Assembly (NCBI RefSeq): GCF_021130785.1
Contig: NC_060211.1
Location: 26,087,001-26,151,000 of the forward strand
DNA from: Homalodisca vitripennis
Taxonomy: Eukaryota > Arthropoda > Insecta > Hemiptera > Cicadellidae
DNA length: 64,000 nt
Direction of reading: 5' to 3'
Of the stretch, positions 1 to 13,800 are shown piece by piece. Within the stretch, counting starts at the first letter, position 1. The number at the start of each line of letters is the position of its first letter. The translations under genes and the position numbers were made by a program. The notes beneath the pieces are model-generated. The model saw only the letters and a program-made list of their open reading frames with translations, was not told the origin of the DNA and did no database searches.

Positions 1-505
1 GAAATATAGGCCTCGTGAGTATTGTTAATATTTAATTTATACGAGTATACAACAAATTAAACATAGTTTATGCAGTATATAATACAAAAATAAATTAAAT
101 CTGAAAATAAATTAGGTATTGTAAGAAGATAAAAATGACTAAGACTAGAACTTGCTGTGTTCAAATCACGTCCTACCTCCTAAGAACACGTAAAGTTGGT
201 ATAATGAAATATAATAATATTTATTGTTATATTGGAAATGTACAGTTTTTTTACAAGGCCAAGAATATGATAATAGCTATTAGGCTTAACTATGGCTGGG
301 AACCTATTTCAAAATGCCAATAACGTAAAAGTTACAGGTATTGTTACCAATTGAATCTAGATTGGCTCTATGAGCCTGTTGGTACAGTTTATTCTTTGTT
401 AGCGTAAAAAAATGCGATGTCGGTCCCGGGACTCGAGCAAATGCTAGTCCAGGACTAGTTGGGGAACTCCAGCAGTTTAGCGGCGGTTATCGCGACATTT
501 AATTA
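1..505. other. AT-rich non-coding DNA, GC-richer near the right end
   Basis: No gene is supported. The frame opening at 135 is 62 codons with no recognisable motif. From about 418 the base composition shifts to GC-rich sequence that may be the upstream part of the SINE starting near 506, but this stretch is not shared with the second SINE copy near 49.6 kb. Confidence 0.6.
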
Positions 506-670
506 TCGAGCGTGGCTGCTGCTTGGATGGGTGGCCACTGAGCGATCCTGTCCTTGCAAGCAGCCCGCCTGCCCGGCCGTTGGTGGTGGTTCGGAAGTCA
601 CCTTTAATAAGCCGTTGGCCCCCAGGTTAAGTGTTAGAGAGGGCTTTTAGTCCTAACTTCGCCTAGTAAA
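506..670 (+). repeat. 5S-rRNA-like SINE (SINE3 type), copy 1
   Basis: This segment matches 49580-49735 almost base for base in its first ~100 bp, and again over its end (GTGTTAGAGAGGGCTT). Near its start it holds TTGGATGGGTGGCC, very close to the TTGGATGGGTGACCGC block of the internal promoter of animal 5S rRNA genes. The rest does not resemble 5S RNA, so this is a 5S-derived retroposon rather than a gene. The family type is inferred from the promoter-like block. The 3' tail is poorly defined (AGTAAAATAAG), and I could not fix a target duplication. An open frame of 63 codons across it is not meaningful. Confidence 0.6.
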
Positions 671-1644
671 ATAAGAAATTACGTACTTTGATTTATTCAC
701 ATTTGTAAACAGCGTACAACAAGATTTGCTTGCAGAAAAAGTTAGGATGTATTTAATTAGTGCTGTAGTTCAATGGGGAGTTGTAAACCTTATAATTAAA
801 TAACGGAGTGATATTATTAAAAAAAATAAGAAAATACAAATTTAAGATACAGACATCTACAATCCGTTTAGCAAGTCGGTGTTGCTTATCTTTTTTGATA
901 AAATAACAGAGATTTTTAACGCTTTGTTTGTAACGCTATTTTAATACGGATAGGGATGATTTGTTTCTCTAAGTATCATTAACATCGATCCCAATCAATC
1001 ATATCAATCGCAGGAATCTCGTGTCGAAACAAATGAGTTCTCAGAACTTCTGCAAATACAATCGTGGGATAAACGGTAAAGCTAAAGATAATACGAAAGT
1101 CCTCGATTAATTAACCGATTTCTCTGGAGTTAAGCTCGAAATAGAAGATTCCTGGACAGTAAGCTGATGAACATAACATATATACCCACGTAGTGAAGGA
1201 GTAAGAATATGATAGTACCAAGTTACAATCATATACTTACCGTTATAAACTCTTTTTAAACATCCCAAGCGTACTTACTTTGTTAAAGTTTATACTAGTC
1301 ATACTCCAATTTGATTATATTTACGTTTCAATACTAAAACTCCATAAAATATTACAATAGGAATTATTGTTAACAGATATTTATGTTGCTATAAATTTAA
1401 AACCGGTGATGTTAATGCGATTTTATAGCACGGGGGAAATTTGGTTTGTTGGTTACAGAACATAGGAATTTCCCAGCAACACATTAAATATATGCGTAAT
1501 ACACATGAATGGGTTAATCATGAAATTAACTGTAAGGGACAAACAATAGTCAACTTACAGGCAAAGTGTGGTGGAAGCATATTAACAATAAACGTCACAG
1601 TAGGTAGAACCTCAATTTTCTCTATTTAGATCATTGCTGTATGA
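671..1644. other. Unique-looking AT-rich non-coding DNA
   Basis: No coding frame, RNA gene or internal repeat was recognised here. A 62-codon frame at 1441-1629 has no motif that I recognise. Confidence 0.5.
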
Positions 1645-1765
1645 ATTTTAATTGGCTGAGCTTTAGCAAAGCCTGTCTACTCATATCACTCGTAGGGTAT
1701 ACAATTTTCATTTCTGTATGTTTGTCTGTCAACAAACTGAAACAATATACTCTTGGCTTATCACT
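1645..1765 (+). repeat. Partial copy of an interspersed repeat (GAGCGTTAGTGAA family)
   Basis: The start TTGGCTGAGCTTTAGCAAAG and the following TGTTTGTCTGTCAAC block resemble better copies at 44938-45145 and 14355-14600. Those copies have a GGCTGAGCGTTAGTGAA-like box, a run of TGTCTGTC, and a block reading TACATGAAGCTT. This copy is truncated and diverged. Confidence 0.4.
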
Positions 1766-4700
1766 CCAGGGATTCGGATACGAATATCGGTTTGGTCACT
1801 TTATTTCAGCCTGAATTAACAACCCCCCGACTGGAAAGAAGGTGAATTTTGGGCATTCATTGCTAGTTTTGCTACTATGAATCCACAATAATTACGCGCC
1901 TTAACCAAATCCATTCAGGAACCTATGAATTAAAACTCTCTTGGACTAACCATCATGATCGTGTATGATATGGGATTGTGGGTTTACCCAATGTCGGTCT
2001 GATATGTGTAGAGCTGACAGCCCAATGTGTCCACATTATGGTGGCAAAGGGTGTGCAAGTCATTGCGGAGGAATATCGCCAGGCGCTTTACGACGATAGC
2101 CTCCAGAGTGAGACACAAGATTAGACTAAAGTTTAATGCCGCTGCTGAGTGTCTCCCATAAAATAGTTAATGTCAGAGGGAGGGCAATCACAGAAGATAA
2201 CTCTAGAGCCTTTCATTTTCTCATCCTTGACGGTGCTCTGCAAAAAGTAACACTTTCCTAAAAGGTGCAAATATAATATAAAATACACATGTAAATGAAC
2301 AAGAAATAAAAAAAACTTCTGAAAAAGTACATATTTAAAAAATTATCCAGGTGACCGAGAAGTAAACATTTCCTCTGCCAATTAATAAGTAGATATAAAA
2401 CAGAAATATATTTCTAGCACGTTGGGGTTTTCCTTAATTCGTGTAAAAAGTTGATTATTCAAAGGGAAACGTGACCCAATCTCGAAATTTTTGAACTGTC
2501 TTTGTGATATACTATAGGAAACTGAACGACTAACAATAAAAAATTTCTAGGAATGAAAACTCTACTGGATTCTTAAATAATAACAAGTTATATTTTCACA
2601 AAACACAATATAGTTATAACTTAAGCATTAGTAACAAATACTTTTTATCCGCTTCGCCCATAGTCGAGTGTGTGGGTATTAGCAAGAACAGTAAGTAAGG
2701 TTTTCCTTATGAAAAGTACAAGAATGGCTTATGTTGTAAACTCAAATACTAATCAAGTTCTAGTTAGTTAATATTGTTCCAATACATTCCATGCCACCGC
2801 CTACAGCAGCAAATCATATTAAAGCCCCCCATATTGTAGATTGATCGGTTTAGCAGTCAACATATTAAATTACTATATTATAGCTAGAATATAATTTGCA
2901 TATAATATATGATAAATGTTGATAGCTCTGTTAAAACATACTTCATTTAATCAAAATTAAAAAGTAAATATAAAACCAATAATACAAATCGTGGAACTAA
3001 ATGTACTTACCTTAAATATAATAAATAGTATTTACGAGCGTTATCTTTTTATATTTTTGAATTATGTGTTAAGTATATGAATCGGTTGTTATTTATTACT
3101 TAAGTTTTGTTTCCTTTTTTCATACATTCCAAATCTATGGATCTAAAAATAAAAATTTATACATTGGCCTACAATAATATGGCGACATCCGGTGTCTCTG
3201 GGTGCTCTCTAAATGGCGGTTGTTTACCACAGGCTGGAGAAGCCCACCTGCGTCCGTGAAAACAACAATACTGCCTCCCTCGTCTCTTTTGTTCTGCTAA
3301 ACAAAAAGCTTTGCAAAATTAAAAGGACCTCCACATGCATCTTTCTTAGCTATTAGGGGAATCCGTACGCTGTAGCTATCCTGGTTTTCGCCGAATCTGA
3401 GCTAAGGACTGGAAATGAATCAAAATCTTACATTTCTTATTACGTCGTAAATATAAATTTTCTACAGCTCTGATTGATTATAGAAATAAAAAAAGGACTC
3501 CTATTTTTTAATAATTTTATAAAAATGCAGACGATAAAAAAAATCTGAATGAAAAGAAAATAGGCTTTACTACTGTAACAATAATTCACTGGTGCGAAGT
3601 ATTTGAGTTCCAAATTGAAAACTCAAATGTAGGGAGTTTATGTTGGCAAGAAATAATGGATATTTCTAGACATTTTTCCCCAAAAATGAGAATAATAAAA
3701 TGTAAATAAAATTCTAGGTAATTGAAGAAATGAATCACGGATCAAACGTAAGGATTTGTCCATCCTTACAAAAACTATAGCAGTGATTTTATTCAATGGT
3801 ATTGATAGTGTGTTATTCAAAGATCAAAATATCTTATGCTGTCAACTTAGGCCATGATGTCCACTTATAACAAAGAAACCATGTAAATGTCTGATGAATG
3901 TGAAACAGTTTTCCCGGTTTTGTTTATTTGTTTGTTTTTTTTGTTTTGTTTTGTTCCACATTACAAATACAACGGTTTTTGTAAATTTTTAGTGGTGTTT
4001 TACTAATACTTATAAGATTTAGAGAAATTTACAAAAATATTTTTTTAACAAAGAAAGCCTATTTATAATCTTACTGCAAATGATAACAGTGCAAATTAAA
4101 TTGATCATAAAACAGGCAGATGAACTAAACAATTCGCTGTTTGTAATTTATATGTAGGGTTGAGTTATTATGTAGGGCTTAAAATATTATGTACAAAGCT
4201 AACTTGAGGAAGAATAGTGGTGTGAGAAGAAACATTTCTCAATCCCAGGAAAAAATTAGTTTTCCAAAATACATGTTCCGAATCATTCTATATAGTCTGA
4301 TACTATGTACAAAAATTTTGCTTAAAATATCAAAAAGACTTTGATAAAAAGTTTCTTTATAATAAGGTTCCAATCGAAAAAAAAATTACACCTCATTAAA
4401 GAATAATCCCAATCCAACCACTTTGACATTGATTTTTAAACCCAAATGATGTTTAACAGCTTACCTAGTAAGCAGGAACAAACCGTGTTAATAAGTCATT
4501 TATGCTCATCACAGAGTGTTCCCCTACGTGAAAAGGAAAACAAATGTGACAGACTGTTATAACTCTGCACGCCTGTTACCGTAGTGTGTAATTAAACCAC
4601 GCGTGGCTGTGTAAAAACAACCAAATTAGAAAATTAGTTGCTGTACTTAATTGGAGAAGCGTGCCACTGAGTAGTAAACAACACTTTTACTACGATAAAT

Positions 4701-4904
4701 CTATTTATTGATATTTTTAAGATTATATGACTAGGATCGCTTCTTTGTAGACATTGTATTGAATGTGATGTGTGACAAATTATTAAGTTTCACAAGTTAA
4801 GAAATTTTGAAACCTTCTCCATCCAAGAGGTGTTTTGTATTGATCTGGAAAATAACTAATACACCTTTAGTGGTGTTTAGTAGTTTAATATCAACTGCAA
4901 TATA
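1766..4904. other. AT-rich non-coding DNA
   Basis: About 3.1 kb without any supported gene. There is a T-rich simple stretch at about 3905-3955 and a slightly GC-richer patch at 3180-3300. Open frames are short (60 codons at most) and show no domain signature. Confidence 0.5.
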
Positions 4905-5660
4905 GTTGTTTGTTTTTGGTAAGTTGTGATGAATCTTGTAAAAAGGTTCTACAGACTTGAAATTAGCCATTCGTAAGAGGAATTGGTTGAAAAAGGCTGG
5001 ATAAATATTCTTGTTATAATTAGCCTGAAAGACCCTTCTTACAATCTTATCATTGTCTATCCGTCTGCGCGATAAATCTTGATATAAGGGTCCTACAGAC
5101 TAGAAATTAGCCATTCGTAGGAGGCACTGAAAAAAGAATGGATGAATATTCTTGTTATAATTAGCCTGAAGTTCCCTCTAACAACCGTATCGTTATCTAT
5201 CTGTCTACGCGATAAATCTCTATAAAAAGGTCCTACAGACATGAAAGTGGCCATTCGTAAGTGGTACTGGATGAAAAAGAATGGATGAATATTCTTGTTA
5301 TAATTAGCCTGAAGTTCCCTCTAACAACCGTATCGTTGTCAATCCAACTGCGCATAATTCTTTATAAAAAGATCCTACAGACTTGAAATTGACCTTTCGT
5401 AAGTGGCACTGGATGAAAAAGAATGGATAATTATTTTTGTTATAAATAGCCTGAAATATCCTTCTTACAATCATATTGTTGTATATCCATCCGTGTTATT
5501 TATATGGATAAACAGGTTCTACGGACTTGATAGTTCGTACACAGGTTCCTCTTTGTCAAAAGAAGAACGTTATTGATTTTGTCGTCTTAAGAGAGTCCGT
5601 CCATCTGTCTATGGCTCTGTGGGAAAGTAATCTTTCGTTACTTTCTGTTTAGGTCCTTCG
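4905..5660 (+). repeat. ~143-bp tandem repeat, about five diverged units
   Basis: The block CCTACAGACTTGAAATT and the following GCCATTCGTAAG recur at about 4951, 5095, 5235, 5378 and 5521, so the spacing is 140-144 bp. Each unit also carries ATTCTTGTTATAATTAGCCT and a box resembling TCTATCCGTCTGCGCGATAA. Units are visibly diverged and the last is the most degraded. Parts of the unit (ATCTGTC/CCGTCTG boxes, GGTTCCTCTT) also occur at 15180-15480, so the array seems to be an amplified piece of an interspersed repeat. Confidence 0.75.
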
Positions 5661-6675
5661 GTCTTCCGTTGTATTGGATTATTATATTCAAAATTGTGTA
5701 AATATTTGTTTTGTATATAAGTAGATTTTTCAAAAGTTCTTAATTAAAAAGGTACACAGTGCTTTAATCTTTACTATGCTCTATATATTGTGGCAAACAT
5801 CTCAGAGTTAGAAATATTGTATAACTCAAGATTTAGTTATCTTGAAAATAGACAGTTATTTATATTCCTGTAATGCTTAGAAACAAATCTAGCCACAGCC
5901 CCATCTCCAACTACCACCATAACTAAACACAGCGGTTACATAGAGATTCCTTCAAACCAGCTATCGGCTAAGTCAAATCGATTGTTTAAAAGTATCAGAC
6001 ACAATAGGTTTAATAATTATATTGTTTTGACACCCTGTGTGTTAATACCCGCAGCTGACACCCTCTACTAGCTTTATTTCATTTCTGGTTACCGAGTGCG
6101 TACACAAGAGAAGGTACTTTTTGTGCATTGTACACGTAAGTGTGCGGATTTCATTGTTTAGCGATAAGTAGCTTGTTTAATTATGCGACCCCTTGAGCCT
6201 ATTGTTCGAGAACAATGTCGACATAATGGTCTCAAGACAAGGGGATCGGGGTCGTATTACTTGAAACACGCAACCAGGTAAACTATTTTTCTTCGAGTGG
6301 GGAACAATGTTTTAAAGTGAGTTACTTGTTACCTATTCAATGAGTGTTCCTTGAGGGGAATTATAAGGAAGCAGAATATTAGCTCCCATGCACTACATCT
6401 TTCATTTGACTTTGTTTTGTTTCAATGATTGTTTACGTGCTTAGTTTATTTGTAAGGTTCCTAATCGGAGAAAGATTTTTGATAATGGCTATAAAAATCT
6501 TTTTGCTTGATATAAAATAAAAAATAATGTATTTGAGGTTGTTTCTTATCGGTTTTTCGTTTTAAGAGGAACAAATACGGAAAATTGTATGGACAAACAA
6601 ACAATTTGTGGGAAAAATCACGAGGCGTACAAGATAATAGGATATGGACGATGTGAATAATCTGTACGCGTCTGG

Positions 6676-6676
<1 letters not shown>
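5661..6676. other. AT-rich non-coding DNA
   Basis: No gene or repeat is recognised. A short GC-richer patch lies near 6180-6260. Confidence 0.5.
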
Positions 6677-6946
<270 letters not shown>

Positions 6947-8384
6947 TCATATTATTAAAATTGTCCCTGTATTGCACACATCTTATTTGTATTTATTATT
7001 ACTTTGTCGCGTGTATTCTTTCTATTTTCCCCCTTTATCGTTTCATTTGATTATTGGTGTCATGTTTTCAGAGAGGTTTATTATTCTTGTATTTAATAGG
7101 TTTACCTCTGTTATTGTTATGTTGAAAATTATATTATATATTGTTGAATTGTTGTACTACATAATGAATTATTGATGTTTGTCTTTTCTTTTGCTAGAAA
7201 TTGTTTTTCATGCTGTTTTTTACGTTTCTTTTTTGCTTTGCGTTACAGTTCATGCATCTTCGCCTATTTGTCTTACTTATATTTGGACTATATAGAGTTA
7301 TTCTGTTATAAATAGTGCCAATACTAATGTTTATATTATATGTTTCAATCATGTAAATATTTTATTTTGAGCTTTTTTTTGTAAATGGCTTACCGTTTAA
7401 TATCAGTAAATAAATAATTATAGGGCCGTTACACCTAATCAGGCAACGGAGCTCAATTCACAATTAGCAAATAATGATACTCTGACATATTTATAAAACC
7501 ATCGGGCTAAAATAAAGACTTGTAATCCATTGTTATGAAAGCGAGTTGGCGGATGATTCTGTGAGTGAACAAACCAAAAGGCTCCCTATATTACGTTCAG
7601 GAGGACGATATATTGCAAGAGGAAACATAAATGGATCGTATAAGACTCCCTCATAACATAGGCGTTTAATGTCAGCTGAGTAGCTTGCCATAAACAGTTC
7701 AAGTGTAAGGGAGATCCTGCTGGGGCACTTCCTACTCCTTTCTCTCGGCTTACATTCTGAAGACCTCCTATTAAGTTATACTCTACAAATGTTGTAATAT
7801 TTTTAGAATTTTCACTACTTCTATGAATATTTAAATATAGCTAAGCAGTGTTCTCTATGTCAGAGCTTAATTATAGTTAATAAAATGCGACCCTTAAATC
7901 TATTATTAAGAATTGTTACTAAAAAAATCTAACATCAATAAAGATCTCCACCATTGTTATGTAACGTCTTAAGAACATTTATTATCTAATGTATTTTTCC
8001 AATTGTCATCCTAAAATATAATTTACCCGCCCAGTCATATATAAAGGTGAACACTGAGTACTAATATCCATATTTGCGATATAATACGTACAAACTACAT
8101 AACGATGACAACAGTACGTAACTTTGTCATCAATCGCAATATGAAAGATTACGTTTAATCAGTCGTGTATGATGATATCGTGCACTACGACAATCATCAA
8201 TCTTTTATGTATCAGGATATCAGGAGGTAATAATGTTTCATTGATTATCACTTGTTGCAGGATATTGAACTGTTGTTTACAGTTGCAGAAATAAAATCTA
8301 AAATTTGTAGTATAAAAACCATAGATTGGAACAATATAATATTAATTTGATAACAAAAATAATGTTCTTTGTACCTTTTTTGTT

Positions 8385-8386
<2 letters not shown>
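6947..8386. other. AT-rich non-coding DNA
   Basis: No supported gene. Strand composition near 7000-7400 is T-rich, which opens a 67-codon hydrophobic frame at 6972-7175. It has no homology that I can recognise and is probably a composition effect. Confidence 0.5.

Positions 8387-8424
<38 letters not shown>
8387..8424. repeat. (AT)n microsatellite
   Basis: An uninterrupted AT dinucleotide tract of about 38 bp. Confidence 0.95.
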
Positions 8425-8427
<3 letters not shown>

Positions 8428-8960
8428 GAAATATACTACAAACTTAATCTTAATTGCCGAAAATAGATTTAAACTAGTGCTTATCATACAATAGAATTAT
8501 GATATTAATTATTTATATTTGTGAAAAATTAAATTTTGGTGTACTTGATCCCATTTTACGAAGGAAGTCAAAGCTATTTAAGAGGAAAAGGGATCTATTT
8601 AAAATTAAATATCTGTAATAATGTGAAAGAGTTTATGATAAAAACAATAAGCTATGAGAAAATATAATGAAATGAAATTTTGCATTTGAACAGAAACCAA
8701 GCTAAAGTTTGGTTTAATTTGGTATGTAGTGATCGTATTGTTCCATTAAAAAAGAAATCCATTTTAAATTGAATGATTAAAGTAAAATCACAAATAATTT
8801 CCTAAGTAATGGACAGATAACGTAATAACACACAATCATGTAAATAATCTAACGAAATATACCTTTTTTTTACTGTGTAATATTGAACTAAAAATCTCAT
8901 TTACTTGTAATATAATTTTGGAATAGGTTTCCATTTTGGTATTATTCTTTTTATACGTTA
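8425..8960. other. AT-rich non-coding DNA
   Basis: Nothing recognised. A 63-codon minus-strand frame at 8836-9027 runs into the Helitron end and is not a credible gene. Confidence 0.5.
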
Positions 8961-9350
8961 CTAGCTGCTTCCTCCGGCTTTGAACGTTTTTAGCCGGTAT
9001 ATGTTTATAGCCATTGTACACGCACATGTACTTTATTATACAGTGGTCTAGGACTCAAGCTTTACGTTCAAGTAGAAATTTATTTTAAAGACAATAATAT
9101 ACATCATAACTTAGCGCCTTCAAATAATGTTTCGCTATTTAATATACGTAACTATCTTGCAATTGCAGTTTATAATGTGCAGGCGCTTTGAAAACTTGTA
9201 TTTTTTTGCAGCGCTGCCTTGTGGCGAGTTACATCAATGGGCATAGCATATAAACCTTCTTCGTGGAAAAATACATAGACATACAAATTTTCATAATTAT
9301 CGGTTAAATAGTTTACGATTCTATAAAGGACATAGATACGAACATTAAAC
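8961..9350 (-). mobile_element. Non-autonomous Helitron, diverged minus-strand copy
   Basis: Read on the minus strand, this ends in a GC-rich segment followed by CAGCTAG (plus-strand CTAGCTG at 8961), the CTRR-type 3' end of Helitrons. The body matches the better copy at 10019-10502: shared blocks include GGCGCTAAGTTAT, the GCAGGCGCTTTG/CAAAGCGCCTGC block, GATGTAACTC, and the CCATTGTACACG/GTGCACAATGG block. The 5' end near 9350 is degraded, so this boundary is approximate. It has no coding capacity and must have been mobilised in trans. Confidence 0.75.
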
Positions 9351-9414
9351 GTGATGTATTCAATTAAAACTTCAAACCCAATGCCCTGAACGTACTAGGT
9401 TTATTATCTAGAGA

Positions 9415-9560
9415 CAAAGTTTCAATACAAAGTGGCTACCACACGTTCTCTCTCTGAGCCAGCTGACACACCTGCCCCTGACACACAACTCCCCCTCATA
9501 CTTGACACAGAGCTCTCAGCCCCCTAGTACACATTCTTTCTTTGTGACATAGGTACACCC
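9415..9560 (-). repeat. Unnamed interspersed repeat, copy 1 of 3
   Basis: The reverse complement matches 35130-35275 and 15985-16120. Conserved blocks in this orientation are GAGCCAGCTGACACACCTG, a run of TTGACA-like boxes separated by CCCCTC, and a terminal TTCTTT.TGTGACAT. The element is GC-richer than its surroundings and has several GACA boxes at ~20-bp spacing. No terminal repeats, promoter boxes or coding sequence were identified, so the class is unknown. Confidence 0.6.
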
Positions 9561-10018
9561 TTCTTTTGGGTGACAGGGCCTCTTATATACACGTTTTTAC
9601 TTGTATTGTCGTAGAGTACTATACTTATTGCACGGAACAAGCATGATAAAACCAATCGCCACTTTTAAAACAGGAAATTATAGACTCATTTAAAAGCTCA
9701 TGGGTTGTACAGTATTAGGAAAAATTAGCGTTCAGTACTGTACGTAAAACATCATAATTTCCTTAAATTAGATTTCAGATAAATTTCATTTGTCGGTTTG
9801 ATTGTTGTTCTGATCAAAACATCTCACTCAATAAAAGTAGCTCAACGTATAAATTATTGAGTACACATTTATTCCACATGTATAGGAGATTACACCCCAT
9901 TAATGTTAAATGAGAATTATGAGAAACGAGGTATAATGACTTAATAGAGAAACTAATTAACAATTAGCAATATTATTATAGATAACTGGTTTCTATGCAA
10001 AACATACACATCCGCTAA
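9561..10018. other. AT-rich non-coding DNA between two Helitron copies
   Basis: No gene or repeat recognised. It separates an old minus-strand Helitron from a better preserved plus-strand copy. Confidence 0.4.
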
Positions 10019-10502
10019 TCTATATATATAAAAAATGAATGTTTGTGTGTTTGTCCTTTATGGAATCGCAAAATATTAGACAGACCATTATGAAAATTTG
10101 TATGTATCCGTATTTTTCCACGGAGAAGGTTTATAAGCTATGCCCATTGATGTAACTCACCACCAAGCGGTGCTGCAAAAGATAAAAGGTTTCAAAGCGC
10201 CTGCACACACACTGCAATTACGAGACAGTTACGTATATTACATAGCCAAACACTATTTGAAGGCGCTAAGTTATTATGTATATTTGCCTTTAAGATACAT
10301 TTCTGATTGAACTTAAAGTTTGAGTGTTAGACCACTTTATAATAAAGTACATGTACGTGCACAATGGCTAAAAAAATAAACAGATTTTTCTTGATCGTGG
10401 CAACAAGGCAAACTCTACATCGGCGTTGTAAATACAATTCAATTAAACCACAATTCAATTAAAGCTTACGAAAAAGCGTGCAAAGCCGCGGGAAACAGCT
10501 AG
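10019..10502 (+). mobile_element. Non-autonomous Helitron with canonical ends
   Basis: The element begins TCTATATATATAAAAAATG and ends GCCGCGGGAAACAGCTAG. These are a 5'-TC end and a 3'-CTAG end preceded by a GC-rich CCGCGG palindrome. The flanking bases are A (10018) and T (10503), the expected A/T insertion site of Helitrons, and there is no target duplication. Its length is 484 bp with no open frame, so it depends on an autonomous partner for Rep/helicase. A diverged inverted copy lies at 8961-9350. Confidence 0.85.
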
Positions 10503-13500
10503 TATATTATATAATAATGCTTATAAATGCACAATAAATACCGATTCAAACAATGTCGATCGTATTTCATATTTCAGTATAACTATACGTTCTCTCTTAG
10601 TTTACAATGTACAAAACAACTAGCATTTTTACAAACCAAACGGTTTAAGGTAAAAAACGAAATTTAAGCCAGAAATTAAAAACAATAAATTGTAATATGT
10701 GACATGTTATACAACAAAAGTAATGTTAAATTAGAGTTCTATATATCTGTTTTACGAGTAACAGATTATGGGCACCTATATATTATACATAAACATCTGT
10801 TTAAGCCTATCAAGCGATAAGCACCTTATGTCTTTATGATGGAGTTTTTTGTTCCTTTAAACTCAATAAATGCATTTATAAACTTCTCTTACAGCTTACG
10901 TTTGAGTACAATCTTAAAGAATATTTTGTTACAGTTTAACATTACATGCTACAAACTATATCATATTTGCGTAGTTCATGAAAATTGATTAAAGCATTTA
11001 AGTTCTCTGTTGAAGCACATCAAAACATTACTCTTCACAATCAGACCTTTGTATAAATAATTAAGTAATTCTTCATATGGCTGTTTTATTTAATGGGGGT
11101 CTCCTTTGTCTCACAATATGTTTGGTCCCTTAAGGTGTTTAAATGGGTGTTGGTTGTTACTGTTTGAGTGTATCTTTGTATTCATATCCTGTTACATACT
11201 TGAAAATAAAGAAATTTTGTAATCTTCAAATTAAGCCAACACAATAACGGCTGAAAATAAGGGTTATAGAGTTTTAGAATATTTATAAAATAATTGCCTG
11301 AAATATTTCTTTAAATAGGTCAAAATTCATATACATACGATGTAAAATATTTAAATCCTTACTCCCAGTCGGTTACAGGACTGTTCATAATTCCTAAACT
11401 AAAAGTATTTTTATGTGTTCATAACTCTATTAAAACCTTGGAGTTTGTGTAATGATGATAAATAGTATGTTCAGATAACAATGTACACCTTTGTGACTGA
11501 CAAGGTCAGAAATTAATTTAAGTATTATAAGTATAATGAGTATAGTTATTTTTAAGGACTGCACGGAATGGAAATTTTATTTTTTATGGCACGCAGGTTT
11601 ATGCAACTGTAATGCTGTAAACGAAATGAGGAATCTCATTTAACAGACTTCAGCTTGTTTGCGTTTACTTCTGAAAGGAGCTTTATTTCTTACTTGTTTT
11701 GCGAACAAAAGGGCTTTTACTTTTTCTCCTTCCACGTGGGTTTCCAATTAAAAATAGTATGTAATTAATGTAATGAACTAATATACCTAGTAAGCTTAAA
11801 GTAAAACAAGACCAACATGTTTCCATCATTAAAAGGTTTGCAAACTAAAACTTGTATATTTACAAAACCTGACAGATTGGCTTAAATTTAATGGGGATGT
11901 TACTTAACTAAACATTGTTAATCATATCCTATCACTGAATTAACGCCGCTTAGTGATTACGGTTGTTTTCATGTTGGACTGCAGATATAGTTGAATAAAT
12001 GCGATCTACTTAAAATGATTCCCCAATTTACGGATTCTTGGTATTGTACTATAGTAACATTTAACAATTTATTATAACTTGGTTTATTATTATTACTGGT
12101 ATACTATCTACTATTTACATCCCCAAAAACTTGTACTCGTTTCTAAAATAATGAACGCATAAAGCAATTAAGTTTGTGCATCTATTTGCATACTGTTTAA
12201 ACTGACGGGACTTAATCACACTATGTGCAATAATATGAAACTTTAAGACGGATTTAAAGTTAAAAGAAATATTTATAAATAGTACGTTTAAGTGTTTATT
12301 GTTTTATTTACATTGTGTGTGACTATATTAAAGAATTCAAAATGGGCGAGAATTTTTAATTCTTTAAAAACGTTACAAAATGCTAAATATACTACATGGA
12401 ATGCAGTTGTGATAATCGTCTAGATATTGGTTTAAAACTATACGTAAAAGTAGGGTTCTTAAGTCGTTACAATAATAGATAAATTAATTGTATTTATTGT
12501 ACCACAGATTTATATAAATTTTACGTTATGCTAAACGTTACTTAGACCACACAAAAATTACCTTATTTTCAAGAAATTTTGTTTTTATTGCAACTTTGAC
12601 TTTAGTTATATGTTGGGTTAGGTATTCGCATGAACAAGATAGTACATATCAGATATTGAAACGTAGTGTTATTGATTTCTGATCGACAGAAAATATCCCG
12701 AAAAATCTTGTTTTCCTTTCACGAAGTAACAATGTGCTTTATCAACTTTTAGATCTTTTTAAAATTAATGTACTGCATGTATACACATAAGAAACAATTT
12801 GGAATTCATATATGTAAAATAATTTTCACCGCGATAATTATAAAACGCTCCAATAACATAACAGTTACTAAATTGGTTTAAAACAAAGTGCAGGTATTCA
12901 TTTGCCTTTATCACTTGCGTTATCTCACCCAATCTACATGTAATAACATGGCCGACACGACGCTAGCGTGCCGAACTGCAATCTAAAACTTCCCTTTAAC
13001 AACACCGGGGTTTGAAAGTTGTGCCAGTCGAAGTCATTGGCTTCATAAATTGAGCAGTGCCTCTGATACAATTTATTGTATCACTTTACACCACGTGGTC
13101 TTTATCGAGGGGATTATAGACAATTTGTCATTGCTGGTTTTAAGTTCTGTCACAGAAAACTACCTGTTTAAATCATGAATCAACAGTGGTAAAAGATTTT
13201 TGCCTTATAAGTGAGAACTGAAATATAAAATTTTAGGTTAAATTAAACTGGAGTGTGCGTAATCATCCGTCTATTATTAAAATAAAATTATTAATATATT
13301 CATGTTACATTTCACGTTAAAAAACCCACATAACATGATAACTAAATTAGTCCTATAATTGTAATATTTATTGGCTATGCATTAACGAAGTCTAGCACTC
13401 GTGAGTATTTAAAACATTTAATACTGTCTGTTTAACCGTTTATCTCTCCGAACAATATCTAAATCTAAATAGAAAATGAACTGATTTATTGACTTGAGAT

Positions 13501-13504
13501 TTTT
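10503..13504. other. 3 kb AT-rich non-coding DNA
   Basis: No coding frame longer than about 60 codons, no tandem repeat and no transposon ends were recognised. Confidence 0.5.
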
Positions 13505-13595
13505 AATGAAGCCTAGCTTCTATACAGGTAGCACTTAGTTTCAATATGGCACTTACCACTCCAAGGGATTTGGCTGAGCGTAAACAAATATTCTT
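13505..13595 (+). repeat. Partial copy, GAGCGTTAGTGAA family
   Basis: A degenerate series resembling AGCTTCATTTCTACATAGG, then a box like GCACTTACCACTCC.AGGGAT, then TTTGGCTGAGCGTAAACAA. This is the same order as in the fuller copies at 44938-45145 and 32080-32215. It is truncated on both sides. Confidence 0.45.
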
Positions 13596-13800
13596 ACAAT
13601 GTTTTCCATTATTTGATAAAATAAAATTCACGATTATTCTATAATTTTTTTTGTGATACGAGGCCTTTCAGCATCAAGGATAAACAGGTGTGAATAAACA
13701 ATTTGAAATAATATAAATATTTTACAATTATCAGATGAATAAAGCTTAATACAAGATTTGCTGTAGATGGAGCTTATATTGGTTACTGTTAACTTACATT

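Noticed and set aside
506..670. 5S rRNA gene
   Set aside because: Only the internal-promoter-like block matches; the remainder is unrelated to 5S and is shared with another dispersed copy.
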